A stretch of DNA of 16,663 nucleotides from positions 1 to 16,663 of the forward strand of contig CAZMND010000044.1 of assembly GCA_964567585.1 (NCBI GenBank). Direction: 5' to 3'. Origin of the DNA: CALZKI01 sp964567585. GTDB taxonomy: Bacteria; Bacillota; Clostridia; Lachnospirales; Lachnospiraceae. Positions 1-8,050 of the stretch are shown piece by piece; within the stretch, counting starts at the first letter, position 1; each line of letters begins with the position of its first letter. The position numbers and the translations under genes were made by a program. The notes beneath the pieces were generated by a model. That model was given only the letters and a program-made list of their open reading frames with translations. It was not told the origin of the DNA and ran no database searches.

Positions 1-170
1 GTAATCAATGTAGACACACCGATTAACAGGGCATATTTTGCATTCCAGCACATATAAAAATAGTAGCTTGCAACCAGTAACCATATATATCTGATTTTTT
101 TCGGTATTATAAAATAAACCAACACCACAATTGGAAAAAAGATTAAAAAATCAAGTGAATTAAATAGCAT
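1..170 (-). CDS. MBOAT-family membrane O-acyltransferase, N-terminal part (runs off the left edge)
   Basis: Only the first 56 codons are present, read leftward from an ATG at 170 that follows a GAGGA-type ribosome site. The start MLFNSLDFLIFFPIVV, then a short PKK turn and WLLVASYYFYMCWN, matches the typical N-terminus of AlgI/DltB-like MBOAT proteins: two closely spaced membrane helices with the aromatic SYYFY-x2-W signature. Family members transfer acyl groups, usually acetyl, across the membrane to extracellular polysaccharides. The gene starts only 15 bp after the stop of the upstream glycosyltransferase, so it belongs to the same operon and probably O-acetylates the polymer made here. 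The catalytic His of the family lies further on and is outside the window, so activity cannot be judged. The family call is firm for such a short piece; the substrate is inferred from the neighbours. Confidence 0.85.
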   Translation of the reverse strand, partial: MLFNSLDFLIFFPIVVLVYFIIPKKIRYIWLLVASYYFYMCWNAKYALLIGVSTLI

Positions 171-185
171 TCTCTTTATCCTCAG

Positions 186-1172
186 TTATAGTCTTTTCAA
201 AAAAGCATGTATTTTTCTTATCCCCTTTGGCATAACGGCAAATAATGTAAGATATAACTTGTCCTTTTTTGTCAGATACTTTAAAAACAGCGTATCAGTC
301 CAATGTTTTCTTACAAATTTGCATATATTTTTATATTGCACATTTTCTTTTGTCATCAAAACTATCGGAATATGCAACAAATAGTCCATTCTCTGATAAA
401 GCCCAAAACGTAACGCAATCTTTGTAAGAAACGGATAGTTCTTACAAACAAGTTCGTAAACCATATCTGCGTTGTCCACATTATCAGCGTACACTCTGGA
501 AAAATCGTTCTTATCTTTTTTTCTGGTATTACTGCCAATCCGGTAAAAAACATGGTAACCACAATACGGCAGACTTACAACCCCTTCTCCCCGGCAAAGC
601 ATTTTAACCAGCAGATGAAAATCTTCATTCAAAACACCTTCCGGAAATTGCTCATCGAAAAATAAATCACGTTTTAACAATTTTGTACAAAAAGAACAAT
701 CGCCTATATGAAGTAACAATTCTTTTAAAAATTCTTCCGCGTTATATTCCACAATCTCATCAGGCATTTTACAAACATCCTGCATAAGATTGCCGTTTTC
801 ATCAATCTCATCTCTCGCCACCTGAATAATATTCGCTCCTGTATCCTTTACGGCATTTACCATTTTTTCATACATTGTATTTTCGATATAATCGTCGCTA
901 TCGACAAAACCAAGATATTCGCCTTTTGCCTCTTTGATACCAGCATTTCTGGCCGATGATGAACCGCCGTTTTTCTTGTGAATAACGAAAACTCTCTGAT
1001 CCTTTGTGGCATATTCGTCACAAATCCTGCCACTGTTGTCCGTAGAACCATCATTTACTAAAATTAATTCCAGATTTGTATAGGTCTGGTTCAATATGGA
1101 TTCAATACATCTTGGTAAGTATTCTTCTATGTTATAAACCGGAACAATAATACTAATAAGTTTTTTGTCCAT
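186..1172 (-). CDS. Family 2 glycosyltransferase (GT-A fold)
   Basis: A 328-residue cytoplasmic enzyme that should transfer a sugar from a nucleotide sugar to the growing lipid-linked repeat unit. The first ~110 residues are a clear GT2 domain: SIIVPVYNIEEYLPRCIES near residues 8-26, LVNDGSTDNS near 38-47, SSARNAGI near 72-79, and a DXD-type metal/nucleotide motif VDSDD near 90-94. The remaining ~200 residues vary in this family and end in a Lys/Arg-rich tail. There is no clear membrane segment. An AGGA ribosome site precedes the ATG with normal spacing. The gene follows a GT4 gene by 17 bp and is followed by the MBOAT gene after 15 bp. Donor and linkage cannot be read from the sequence. Confidence 0.92.
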   Translation of the reverse strand: MDKKLISIIVPVYNIEEYLPRCIESILNQTYTNLELILVNDGSTDNSGRICDEYATKDQRVFVIHKKNGGSSSARNAGIKEAKGEYLGFVDSDDYIENTMYEKMVNAVKDTGANIIQVARDEIDENGNLMQDVCKMPDEIVEYNAEEFLKELLLHIGDCSFCTKLLKRDLFFDEQFPEGVLNEDFHLLVKMLCRGEGVVSLPYCGYHVFYRIGSNTRKKDKNDFSRVYADNVDNADMVYELVCKNYPFLTKIALRFGLYQRMDYLLHIPIVLMTKENVQYKNICKFVRKHWTDTLFLKYLTKKDKLYLTLFAVMPKGIRKIHAFLKRL

Positions 1173-1189
1173 ACCTTCATCCTACTTTT

Positions 1190-2359
1190 CTAACTTTCTT
1201 TTAATTTCTGATACATTTTAGTTTCGCGGACAGGAATTTCCCTCATACACGGCCCTTCCATATATGCATCCGTTTTTTTTGTCCTGCAAAACTCCAATAG
1301 TCTGTTTGCCGCATTCTGCGGATTCCACATTGTATCTATTGTTTCATATGCGCTAGTACCGATTTCCTTTCGATAGCAAGCGTTATTTATTATTTTTTCC
1401 ACTTCTTCCGTCAAAGAATCTACATTCTCAGAACGAAATACCAATCCGTTCACCGAGTGCCTGATAAGCGTAGGCGTTGCACCGACCATATGGGAAGCTA
1501 CAACTACACAACCGCTGTTCATAGCTTCGTTTACTACTGCGCCCCAACCTTCTTTTCTGTCGCTGGTCATCAAATAAATATCCGCTTTTTCCATCTGTCT
1601 GCGAACCTCAGACGGCGACATAAAATCCAGGAAAGTCACTTCTTTTTCCAGGCCAAATTCCTTGACCATACTCTCTAATTGCGGTTTCATTTCGCCACCG
1701 CCAATCATCTTTAAGTAAAATACATATCCTTTTTCCTTCAGTCTTTTTGCCAATTCAACTGCATATTCCGGATGTTTCCAGTCAATCATTCTGCCTGTCC
1801 ACAAAAGAAGCGGAACCGCATTCTTTTCTTTTTCTGCAAACAATTCCCCGATGTCATACTTATAGTTTTGGGGGAAATATCCCCATTTCATCATTTTCCC
1901 GGGATAAGCACCTATCAGCCTAAAATCATCTGCAACATAGGCCCCCGAACACAAAAGATACACATCACTTTTACGGTAACGTATATGATCATGATATTTT
2001 TTCAGAAGTCCCCTTGGAGAAATTCTTTTCCACTGCCCCTCTTTGTAGATACGTTCACTGTATCGTACCGTAAACAATCCCTTCTCAAGCCTCGGTGCAA
2101 TATAAGACTCATCTTCCACACCGCCGAATATTACCACATCACTTTCCAAAATAAGTTTCTGACAAAATTCAGGCTTTTCATAATAGCAAACCAAATACGG
2201 CAATTCCTCTACTTCACCGCTCCAGCCCATTTTGACACGTTCCTCTTCCATAGGCTCAGTCTGTACAAAGTGGTACTTTTCCCCAAGCTGTGCATACAAC
2301 TCGTCCGATACCGGTATTTGATGATGATTGATATAGTTGGAAACAAACGTTACTTGCAT
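1190..2359 (-). CDS. Family 4 glycosyltransferase (GT-B fold)
   Basis: A 389-residue retaining glycosyltransferase. The N-terminal half, starting MQVTFVSNYINHHQIPVSD, would bind the acceptor and diverges from common GT4 proteins. The C-terminal half is typical: LLLWTGRMIDWKHPEYAVEL opens the donor domain, followed by IGGGEMKPQLE and the E-x7-E motif EGWGAVVNEAMNSG that binds the nucleotide sugar. The start overlaps the end of the upstream GT4 gene by 10 bp and has AGGAG five bases before the ATG, which suggests translational coupling. An A8 run lies near the 3' end of the coding strand (1273-1280). It is one of two adjacent GT4 enzymes, so the repeat unit probably gains at least two sugars through retaining transfer. 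Substrate unknown. Confidence 0.92.
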   Translation of the reverse strand: MQVTFVSNYINHHQIPVSDELYAQLGEKYHFVQTEPMEEERVKMGWSGEVEELPYLVCYYEKPEFCQKLILESDVVIFGGVEDESYIAPRLEKGLFTVRYSERIYKEGQWKRISPRGLLKKYHDHIRYRKSDVYLLCSGAYVADDFRLIGAYPGKMMKWGYFPQNYKYDIGELFAEKEKNAVPLLLWTGRMIDWKHPEYAVELAKRLKEKGYVFYLKMIGGGEMKPQLESMVKEFGLEKEVTFLDFMSPSEVRRQMEKADIYLMTSDRKEGWGAVVNEAMNSGCVVVASHMVGATPTLIRHSVNGLVFRSENVDSLTEEVEKIINNACYRKEIGTSAYETIDTMWNPQNAANRLLEFCRTKKTDAYMEGPCMREIPVRETKMYQKLKES

Positions 2360-3663
2360 ACAATCTCCTGGTAGATTTCTAATAATCTCTTATAGTTTTC
2401 ATCCGGATTGTGTGTGATTCCGGCATGTTTTTTCGCATTTTTACTGTATTCTTTCATTTTATCCGGCTGACTAAACATACAGATAACACAATCTGCAAGA
2501 GCCTCGTGGTTTCCCATTTCAAACAAAAGACCATCTTCCTTATCTTTAAAGATCGAAGAAATCCCGCCTGCATCTGATGCTATCGCAGGGACTCCCAAAA
2601 TCATTGCTTCCCCTAGAGAATTAGGTGAATTTTCAATAGCGGAAGGACACACATACAGATGACTTTTCAAGAATCTTTCCTTCATTTGGCCTGCATTTAA
2701 TCTACCAAGAAAATTCACTTTTCCCTGCAATTTATTATCTTTAATCAGCTTTTTCAGATATTTTCCATATGCGGATATTTTAATTTTCTCTTTCAGGGTT
2801 TTGGTCTTGGTCACATTATTTCCCGAAACCCATACCGTCGTTTCCGGAAACTGTTCCAAAACACGAGGCATCGCCTGCAACATAAAGTGTAGCCCCTTAA
2901 TCGGATAATCTCCCTGACTGATAAAAATGGAATATGGAACACATTTATTAGCATCCCAGTTTCCGTCATAAAAGTTATTTCGCAGGGTCTCATTCATAAA
3001 ATGGTATCTGATACCCCCCCTGACCTCTTTATCTTTTGAAACCTCTTTCACTTCTGCTACGGAACTATAATCCCAATGGGTTCTTCCGGTCACGTGACTG
3101 ATATTTTTCAAAGCCTCTTTTTCATACTCGCCACGCTGCACAAACTTCTGTTCCTGCTTCATAAGCGAATCTTTTTTTAATATATCCCTGAAGGTTTTGC
3201 TTCTTTGCACCTTCACCGGCAAATTTGCCATATACACTTCTGCGTATTTGTAGCACAGCCCCTGAATGCCCACAAGGATTTTATCCGGATTGGGAAATGC
3301 CTTGGTCATTGCCAGTGTATGAGGATATTCCGTCCCAAAACAATGTACTAAATCAGGATTAAATTTATCCACAATACGTTTTAATCTGACTTCCAATTCA
3401 ACATCATAAATTTCCGGATGATTCGTATCCTCATAAAAACCGTAAACCTCTAAATTAGGCAGTGATAATCTAAGTTCGTCCTCTGCCGACGAAACCGGAA
3501 AGCATACCCCAAGTTCAATTCTTTCACCGCTTGCAGTACGAAAGTTTGCCTTTTTGAGTCTATCATAAGTCCCCGAAAGCCATCCTTCTTTATTATTCAC
3601 TTCTTTTCCCAAATGCATTGCAATAACAGGAAGCATAATATTGCATAGCCATAAAACTCTCAT
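2350..3663 (-). CDS. Family 4 glycosyltransferase (GT-B fold)
   Basis: A 437-residue protein with a GT4 donor domain in its C-terminal half: ISQGDYPIKGLHFMLQAMP begins the domain, NFLGRLNAGQMKERF follows, and ENSPNSLGEAMILGVPAIAS holds the E-x7-E motif and the usual Gly-Pro turn. The N-terminal half, from MRVLWLCNIMLPVIAMHLG, contains VHCFGTEYPHTLAM, resembling acceptor domains of capsule GT4 enzymes. It starts 10 bp after the polymerase gene's stop and its own end overlaps the next gene by 10 bp. A run of seven G residues on the coding strand (3014-3020) lies mid-gene, in frame here. Role: addition of one sugar to the lipid-linked repeat unit; donor and acceptor not determinable. Confidence 0.92.
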   Translation of the reverse strand: MRVLWLCNIMLPVIAMHLGKEVNNKEGWLSGTYDRLKKANFRTASGERIELGVCFPVSSAEDELRLSLPNLEVYGFYEDTNHPEIYDVELEVRLKRIVDKFNPDLVHCFGTEYPHTLAMTKAFPNPDKILVGIQGLCYKYAEVYMANLPVKVQRSKTFRDILKKDSLMKQEQKFVQRGEYEKEALKNISHVTGRTHWDYSSVAEVKEVSKDKEVRGGIRYHFMNETLRNNFYDGNWDANKCVPYSIFISQGDYPIKGLHFMLQAMPRVLEQFPETTVWVSGNNVTKTKTLKEKIKISAYGKYLKKLIKDNKLQGKVNFLGRLNAGQMKERFLKSHLYVCPSAIENSPNSLGEAMILGVPAIASDAGGISSIFKDKEDGLLFEMGNHEALADCVICMFSQPDKMKEYSKNAKKHAGITHNPDENYKRLLEIYQEIVCK

Positions 3664-3673
3664 TGTCTTTCTC

Positions 3674-4744
3674 CTAATTAAATATCCAGTTCAAATACGG
3701 AAGCAGACGAATCTCAGTCGCATAAGAACGTTTTAAGAATATATAAAAATAACCTGCAAAAGCTATTCCGATAAGCACCGTCCACAGAATACGCTGCCAT
3801 TTCTTTTCAATCCTGACAAGTATCCCCGGTATCAGAAAAATTTGTCCAATCAGCATGTAATAACAAATTCGCGACAACTCCGGAATATAGGAGGCAAAAC
3901 TGTATAAAAGCAAGGCCCCTAAATTCAAATTAAAATAGAAATACAAATGCTTATGCCTTGAAACAATTGGCTTAAAGTACATCAGTGCGAAAACCAACAC
4001 CGCCCCACATTTTACAATGTTTGCATACGATACATTGGTATTTTCAAACACACTGCCCTCATAAAACGGATAAAATTTGAATATAACAAATTTTAAGACT
4101 TCCCGACCGAAGAACAAAATTACTGCCGCAGCAGGAATCAGCCACACATTCTTTTTTGTCCACACGATCCGGGCAATCAGATAAATCGGAATAACAATTA
4201 ATATAGTCTTATGGAAACACGCTGCAAAGCATATCCACAGTACAAATTTCCAATACCTGTGAGAAAGCGCATATTTCATCGCATACAGTGCCACAGATAA
4301 AGCAAAATAATATCTTACATTATCAAAGCTCATAAAGTAATAACCACCGGTCATTAACAGAAAAACCGTGTAAGAAAATCTGTCCGTCTGATCATACATC
4401 GCCTTTACAAAGAAAAATACAGTCAGTGCTGAAAACAAACCAAAAATCGGCAAATAATTGTCATATCCAAAAATCAGTTGCATCAAATATACAACCAATT
4501 GGAAACCGATTTCATAGGAAACATGCCGTTCCTGTGCAATCAGCAAAAACTGTGATCTGTATACCCAATAATCATTGCCCACAGCGATTCTGCAGGCCGA
4601 TACCGCAAACAACAAAAGAAACACGGCAATTAAAATCACCCTGTTTAACATTTGTCCCCTACTATGTACTTGTCCCCTATAATCGCTGTTCACCATAATT
4701 CCAAGCAGAACAACAACTAGTGTGAGTAATACATATAACCACAT
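3674..4744 (-). CDS. EpsG-family polysaccharide polymerase (Wzy-like) membrane protein
   Basis: A 356-residue protein made almost entirely of hydrophobic segments, about ten membrane helices. The signature is the short extracytoplasmic motif after the second helix, CRIAVGNDYWVYRSQF near residues 51-66, equivalent to the RxxxGxDYxxY motif of EpsG proteins. Other supports are YYFMSFDNVRYYFALSVALY and ALSHRYWKFVLWICFAACFHKTI, which match the conserved FNxxRq and FHxs regions. EpsG-like proteins are taken to polymerise lipid-linked repeat units outside the membrane. It lies between the chain-length gene (8 bp upstream) and a GT4 gene (10 bp downstream), the usual place for a polymerase. A good AGGTAGGA ribosome site precedes the ATG. 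No other polymerase candidate is in the window. Confidence 0.85.
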   Translation of the reverse strand: MWLYVLLTLVVVLLGIMVNSDYRGQVHSRGQMLNRVILIAVFLLLFAVSACRIAVGNDYWVYRSQFLLIAQERHVSYEIGFQLVVYLMQLIFGYDNYLPIFGLFSALTVFFFVKAMYDQTDRFSYTVFLLMTGGYYFMSFDNVRYYFALSVALYAMKYALSHRYWKFVLWICFAACFHKTILIVIPIYLIARIVWTKKNVWLIPAAAVILFFGREVLKFVIFKFYPFYEGSVFENTNVSYANIVKCGAVLVFALMYFKPIVSRHKHLYFYFNLNLGALLLYSFASYIPELSRICYYMLIGQIFLIPGILVRIEKKWQRILWTVLIGIAFAGYFYIFLKRSYATEIRLLPYLNWIFN

Positions 4745-4752
4745 AATCTATC

Positions 4753-5757
4753 CTACCTGTAATATCGTTTTATCAGCCATTTATCTTCACCAAATAAGAA
4801 TGCACCTGCCAATTCCACATCCTGTCTTCTTATCTGTTCAATTGCTCTTTCGATTTTTTTGCCATTCTTTGCACCGGCCTTTATAAGAAAAATAACTTTG
4901 TCAAACGCTCTTAATTTCTCAAAATCAAAATTCTCGGATATAATATCTTCTTTCATCATCGAAACTTCGCATTTATCCGATAATAATCCCTGAATATATT
5001 CCTTTGCCTCGCAGGCTTGATTGCTATCCAAATCGCCCGCACCGACTATCGCCAAAGCCGAAGCGTCATTTAGTAAATAACATATGTTATTTTTACTTTC
5101 AGCAAACCCTTGGCATCCCAATGCCCTTACACCATATCTTTTTTCTATCACGTTCGGCAAAAATATCGAACTGTCACAAATAATATAACCGCATACTCCT
5201 ACAAGTCCCACGAACAAACCCAGAACCGCTCCTAATATAACAGCACGAACCGGGCGTACATCCGGATAAGTTTTTTCCGCATCCAAAGGTGCTGTAACCA
5301 CCTTCACGGAAGTAAATTCTTTTTGCCCTTTAGCAAATTGTAACACAGCCCTTTCCATAGCCCGTGCAATTTCTATCGTCTTGTCAGGATGTTCAGTCAG
5401 CACCGTAGTCGTCAGATATCTGGTATCCGATTCTACCGTAGCATCCGTATACTTACGCAACGTATCTGCCGAAGCAAACATTTCTTCCGGCAATTCTGCT
5501 CTCAAAATCTCAATAAATTCATCCGTGTCCACAATTTCACCCCATGTATAATAATTAAAATAATCATACACGGCACCACTGCTATCTTCCGCATAATCCA
5601 GATAATATTCCGAAACAATTTTATACGAAGGTCCTTCTCCGATAGTGACATTTACAAAATAATATGGACCGCCTACCAAAAGAGCACCTAAAATAGTCAC
5701 TACCGCAACCAACCATATTTTTTTTGCAAATCTTAACCAAAATAATTTATAATCCAT
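4753..5757 (-). CDS. Wzz/CpsC-type chain-length regulator with a degenerate kinase-like C-terminal tail
   Basis: Controls polymer length at the membrane with the polymerase. Numbered from the ATG at 5757 (334 residues): a first membrane helix near residues 16-35, an extracytoplasmic domain of ~135 residues, then a Pro-rich approach (TYPDVRPVRAVILGAV) and a second helix, the classic Wzz layout. The cytoplasmic tail of ~110 residues has the order of a BY-kinase domain (YGVRALGCQGF, ALAIVGAGDLDS, VIFLIKAGAKNGKKIERAIE, VELAGAFLF) but lacks a Walker A lysine loop, a Walker B aspartate and a full tyrosine cluster; it ends RYYR. I chose 5757 because GGGAG lies five bases before it. An ATG at 5787 and a GTG at 5802 are possible longer starts, each with a weaker site. 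No separate kinase or phosphatase gene is nearby. Confidence 0.82.
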   Translation of the reverse strand: MDYKLFWLRFAKKIWLVAVVTILGALLVGGPYYFVNVTIGEGPSYKIVSEYYLDYAEDSSGAVYDYFNYYTWGEIVDTDEFIEILRAELPEEMFASADTLRKYTDATVESDTRYLTTTVLTEHPDKTIEIARAMERAVLQFAKGQKEFTSVKVVTAPLDAEKTYPDVRPVRAVILGAVLGLFVGLVGVCGYIICDSSIFLPNVIEKRYGVRALGCQGFAESKNNICYLLNDASALAIVGAGDLDSNQACEAKEYIQGLLSDKCEVSMMKEDIISENFDFEKLRAFDKVIFLIKAGAKNGKKIERAIEQIRRQDVELAGAFLFGEDKWLIKRYYR

Positions 5758-5811
5758 TGATTCTCCCGCAAAACTGCACTCCCACATTGTTTCAGTCTCC
5801 ACTTTGTATTA

Positions 5812-7191
5812 CTATTGCTTTGTTTCACCCTTCAGCGCTGTAACCTGTTTATCATCTACGCCTTCCGTACTTTCCGAGCTGAATAATATCTTGAGTGTCA
5901 GTAACATCAGTTTAATATCCAACCACAAAGAATAGTTTTCTATATATGTTAAATCCAGCTTTAATTTATCGTATGGCGTCGTATTATATTTGCCATACAC
6001 CTGCGCATATCCGGCAAGCCCTGCCTTCACCTTTGTCCGAAATGCAAACTCCGGCATTTCTTCCAGATACTGTTTTATGATTTCCGGTCTTTCAGGTCTC
6101 GGTCCGATAAATGACATATCACCTTTAATAATATTAAAAAGCTGTGGCAATTCATCAATTCTGACCTTTCGGATAAACTTGCCAATCGGAGTAATTCGGT
6201 CGTCGTTCTTCGCAGCAAGTCTTGCCACTCCGTCTTTTTCCGCATCCACACGCATACTTCTAAATTTCATAATTTTGAATTCTTTTTCATCCCGTGTAAC
6301 ACGCACCTGTTTATATAAAACCGGTCCTCCATCATACAACTTCACTGCAATCGCCGTCACAAGCATAATCGGTGAAGTAACTACCGCCAAAATTACAGCG
6401 CAGACCAAATCAATCATTCGTTTAAAAAATCTTTGATCCATTGTGAGCACATATTCCCTTGTGAGGAAAATTGGCGTATCAAACAGATTCAGCATATCAG
6501 AGCCCTTTAGAATTACATCCGAGATATGAGGCATAATATACACACGGATATTTTTTCCATAACAGAACTTCATAATTTCATTTCTTGTTTCAACATCAAT
6601 ATCCCAAATCACAACTGCGTCATATTTTTCCAAAATTTCCGCACAAACTGCTCCGATACCTTCGGAAATATTGATGCATTTCTCAATTGTATATTTATCT
6701 TTACGGCTTGAGAATTTCTTTAAAATATCATCTACCGGTCTTTCCCCATATACAACCAAAAGTTTTCTCGGAGAAAAAATATTTTTGTAGATAAAAGTCG
6801 CAATTACAGTCCATAAAGCTGCCGAGCCCGCCTGTAAAACTGTCATAACCGCAAACTGTTCCACCGCAAGCAAATGCAAAGACATAACTGAATTCTGAAA
6901 ATAGGTGATTACGTTTACAGCCAAAAGTGCAAATATTTCTGAAAAAATCACTTCCGCATTACGATAATATCCGATTTTCATACCGCCATACATTTTGTTC
7001 ATCATAATAAGCAATGCCGCATAAATTAAAATAAGCAAAATATGTCCCTTATTCCAAAGAGGCAAAAACAGTTTAATCGGATACATAAAATACTCATAAT
7101 AAAAATATCGATATATTGCTATCTGAAGAACCAATCCAACTGTCGCAAATCCCAGCAATATTAATTTTTTAAATTCTTCCAACTGTCTCAT
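5812..7191 (-). CDS. Priming polyprenyl-phosphate sugar-1-phosphate transferase (polyisoprenyl-phosphate hexose-1-phosphate transferase family)
   Basis: Starts each repeat unit by moving a sugar-1-phosphate from a UDP-sugar to undecaprenyl phosphate. The N-terminal ~120 residues hold four membrane helices, followed by a cytoplasmic Rossmann-like region (LLVVYGERPVDDILKKF). The C-terminal ~200 residues are the catalytic domain: a re-entrant helix (RMIDLVCAVILAVVTSPIML), KFRSMRVDAEKDG, the IDELPQLFNIIKGDMSFIG block and GPRPERPE, then AGLAGYAQVYGKYNTTPYDK. Full length is ~460 residues, usual for the family. GGGAG touches the ATG at 7200 but sits nine bases before the ATG at 7191, so I prefer 7191. 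It is encoded between a GT2 gene and the chain-length gene. The first sugar (Glc, Gal, GlcNAc or a derivative) cannot be told from the sequence. Confidence 0.93.
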   Translation of the reverse strand: MRQLEEFKKLILLGFATVGLVLQIAIYRYFYYEYFMYPIKLFLPLWNKGHILLILIYAALLIMMNKMYGGMKIGYYRNAEVIFSEIFALLAVNVITYFQNSVMSLHLLAVEQFAVMTVLQAGSAALWTVIATFIYKNIFSPRKLLVVYGERPVDDILKKFSSRKDKYTIEKCINISEGIGAVCAEILEKYDAVVIWDIDVETRNEIMKFCYGKNIRVYIMPHISDVILKGSDMLNLFDTPIFLTREYVLTMDQRFFKRMIDLVCAVILAVVTSPIMLVTAIAVKLYDGGPVLYKQVRVTRDEKEFKIMKFRSMRVDAEKDGVARLAAKNDDRITPIGKFIRKVRIDELPQLFNIIKGDMSFIGPRPERPEIIKQYLEEMPEFAFRTKVKAGLAGYAQVYGKYNTTPYDKLKLDLTYIENYSLWLDIKLMLLTLKILFSSESTEGVDDKQVTALKGETKQ

Positions 7192-7218
7192 TTGTTCCAT
7201 CTCCCGTTATGGCAAAAA

Positions 7219-7977
7219 CTATATTCTTCTAAGCACAGCCCTTACCGCCCAAAACATAAAATTATAGGCACTGTAAATCAAGGACAATTTTTCAGCTTTT
7301 CTGTATAAATTCCAAATCCGTCTGATAGCCTCCAACTTGTTAGACGACAGAGAATTGGCTACTCTTCGATATTTTACCAGATTCTCATTAAGTCCATAGG
7401 CTATGTGTCCATTCCTTAAAATCCGATACCAGGTTGCCGTGTCTTCACTTTTAATTTCCGGCATAAATATTAATTCTTTATCCACAATCTGCGTATCCAA
7501 CAACACGGTTGACGTAAATATAGTCGTATTTTTGAGCGCCTGTTTGTAATTAAGTGTCTCGGGAACCTTCACTATTTTTCCCAGTCCCACACCATTTGCA
7601 TCCGCAAATTCATATCCTGTAAACACAAAGCCGGCATTTTTCTCTTTCATAAAAGACAATTCTTTTTCCAGCTTGTCCTTCTCCCACAAATCATCCGCAT
7701 CCAAAAAAGCAACATACCTTCCACTTGCATACTTCAAACCATAGTTCCTTGCTCTTGCCGCTGTTCCGTGTTCATTTGGCAATAACACCTTTATACGATG
7801 GGTATCATCTTCCGCTTCCAGCCTTTTAATGGTTTCACTGCTTCCGTCGGTTGACCCATCATCCACCAATAGCAGCTCCCAGTTTTCATAGCTTTGACCA
7901 GCCACCGTTCTCACTGTGGTCTCAATATATTTGTTTGCATTATAAACAGGAATAATAATGCTTACCAAATCTTTCAT
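7219..7977 (-). CDS. Family 2 glycosyltransferase (GT-A fold), short form
   Basis: A 252-residue GT2 enzyme. Motifs in order: VSIIIPVYNANKYIETTV near residues 5-22, LLVDDGSTDGSSET near 36-49, ARARNYGLKYASGRYVAFLD near 73-92 with the metal motif DADD, then YRILRNG in the acceptor region. A hydrophobic patch near the C-terminus (SAYNFMFWAVRAVLRRI) with basic end residues could anchor the enzyme at the membrane. It is close to the minimal size for an EpsJ/CpsJ-like GT2. GAGG lies unusually close to the ATG (three bases), so translation may be modest or coupled. A 73-bp gap separates it from the membrane protein gene upstream; I see no convincing promoter or terminator there. Adds one sugar; donor unknown. 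Confidence 0.92.
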   Translation of the reverse strand: MKDLVSIIIPVYNANKYIETTVRTVAGQSYENWELLLVDDGSTDGSSETIKRLEAEDDTHRIKVLLPNEHGTAARARNYGLKYASGRYVAFLDADDLWEKDKLEKELSFMKEKNAGFVFTGYEFADANGVGLGKIVKVPETLNYKQALKNTTIFTSTVLLDTQIVDKELIFMPEIKSEDTATWYRILRNGHIAYGLNENLVKYRRVANSLSSNKLEAIRRIWNLYRKAEKLSLIYSAYNFMFWAVRAVLRRI

Positions 7978-8050
7978 ACGCCTCTTTACCTAACATCTTC
8001 TACTTGTATTATTTTGTGCATAATCATACATAATTACTCTACCATATTCC

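Noticed and set aside
1772..2374. A 200-codon open frame on the plus strand opposite the first GT4 gene
   Set aside because: It lies wholly opposite a well-supported gene, has no ribosome site, and its translation is low-complexity and basic/aromatic, as expected of an antisense shadow.
4651..4680. Direct repeat TTGTCCCCTA, two copies 19 bp apart, in the polymerase gene
   Set aside because: It lies in the first cytoplasmic loop coding for similar RGQ segments and looks like a small internal duplication without regulatory meaning.
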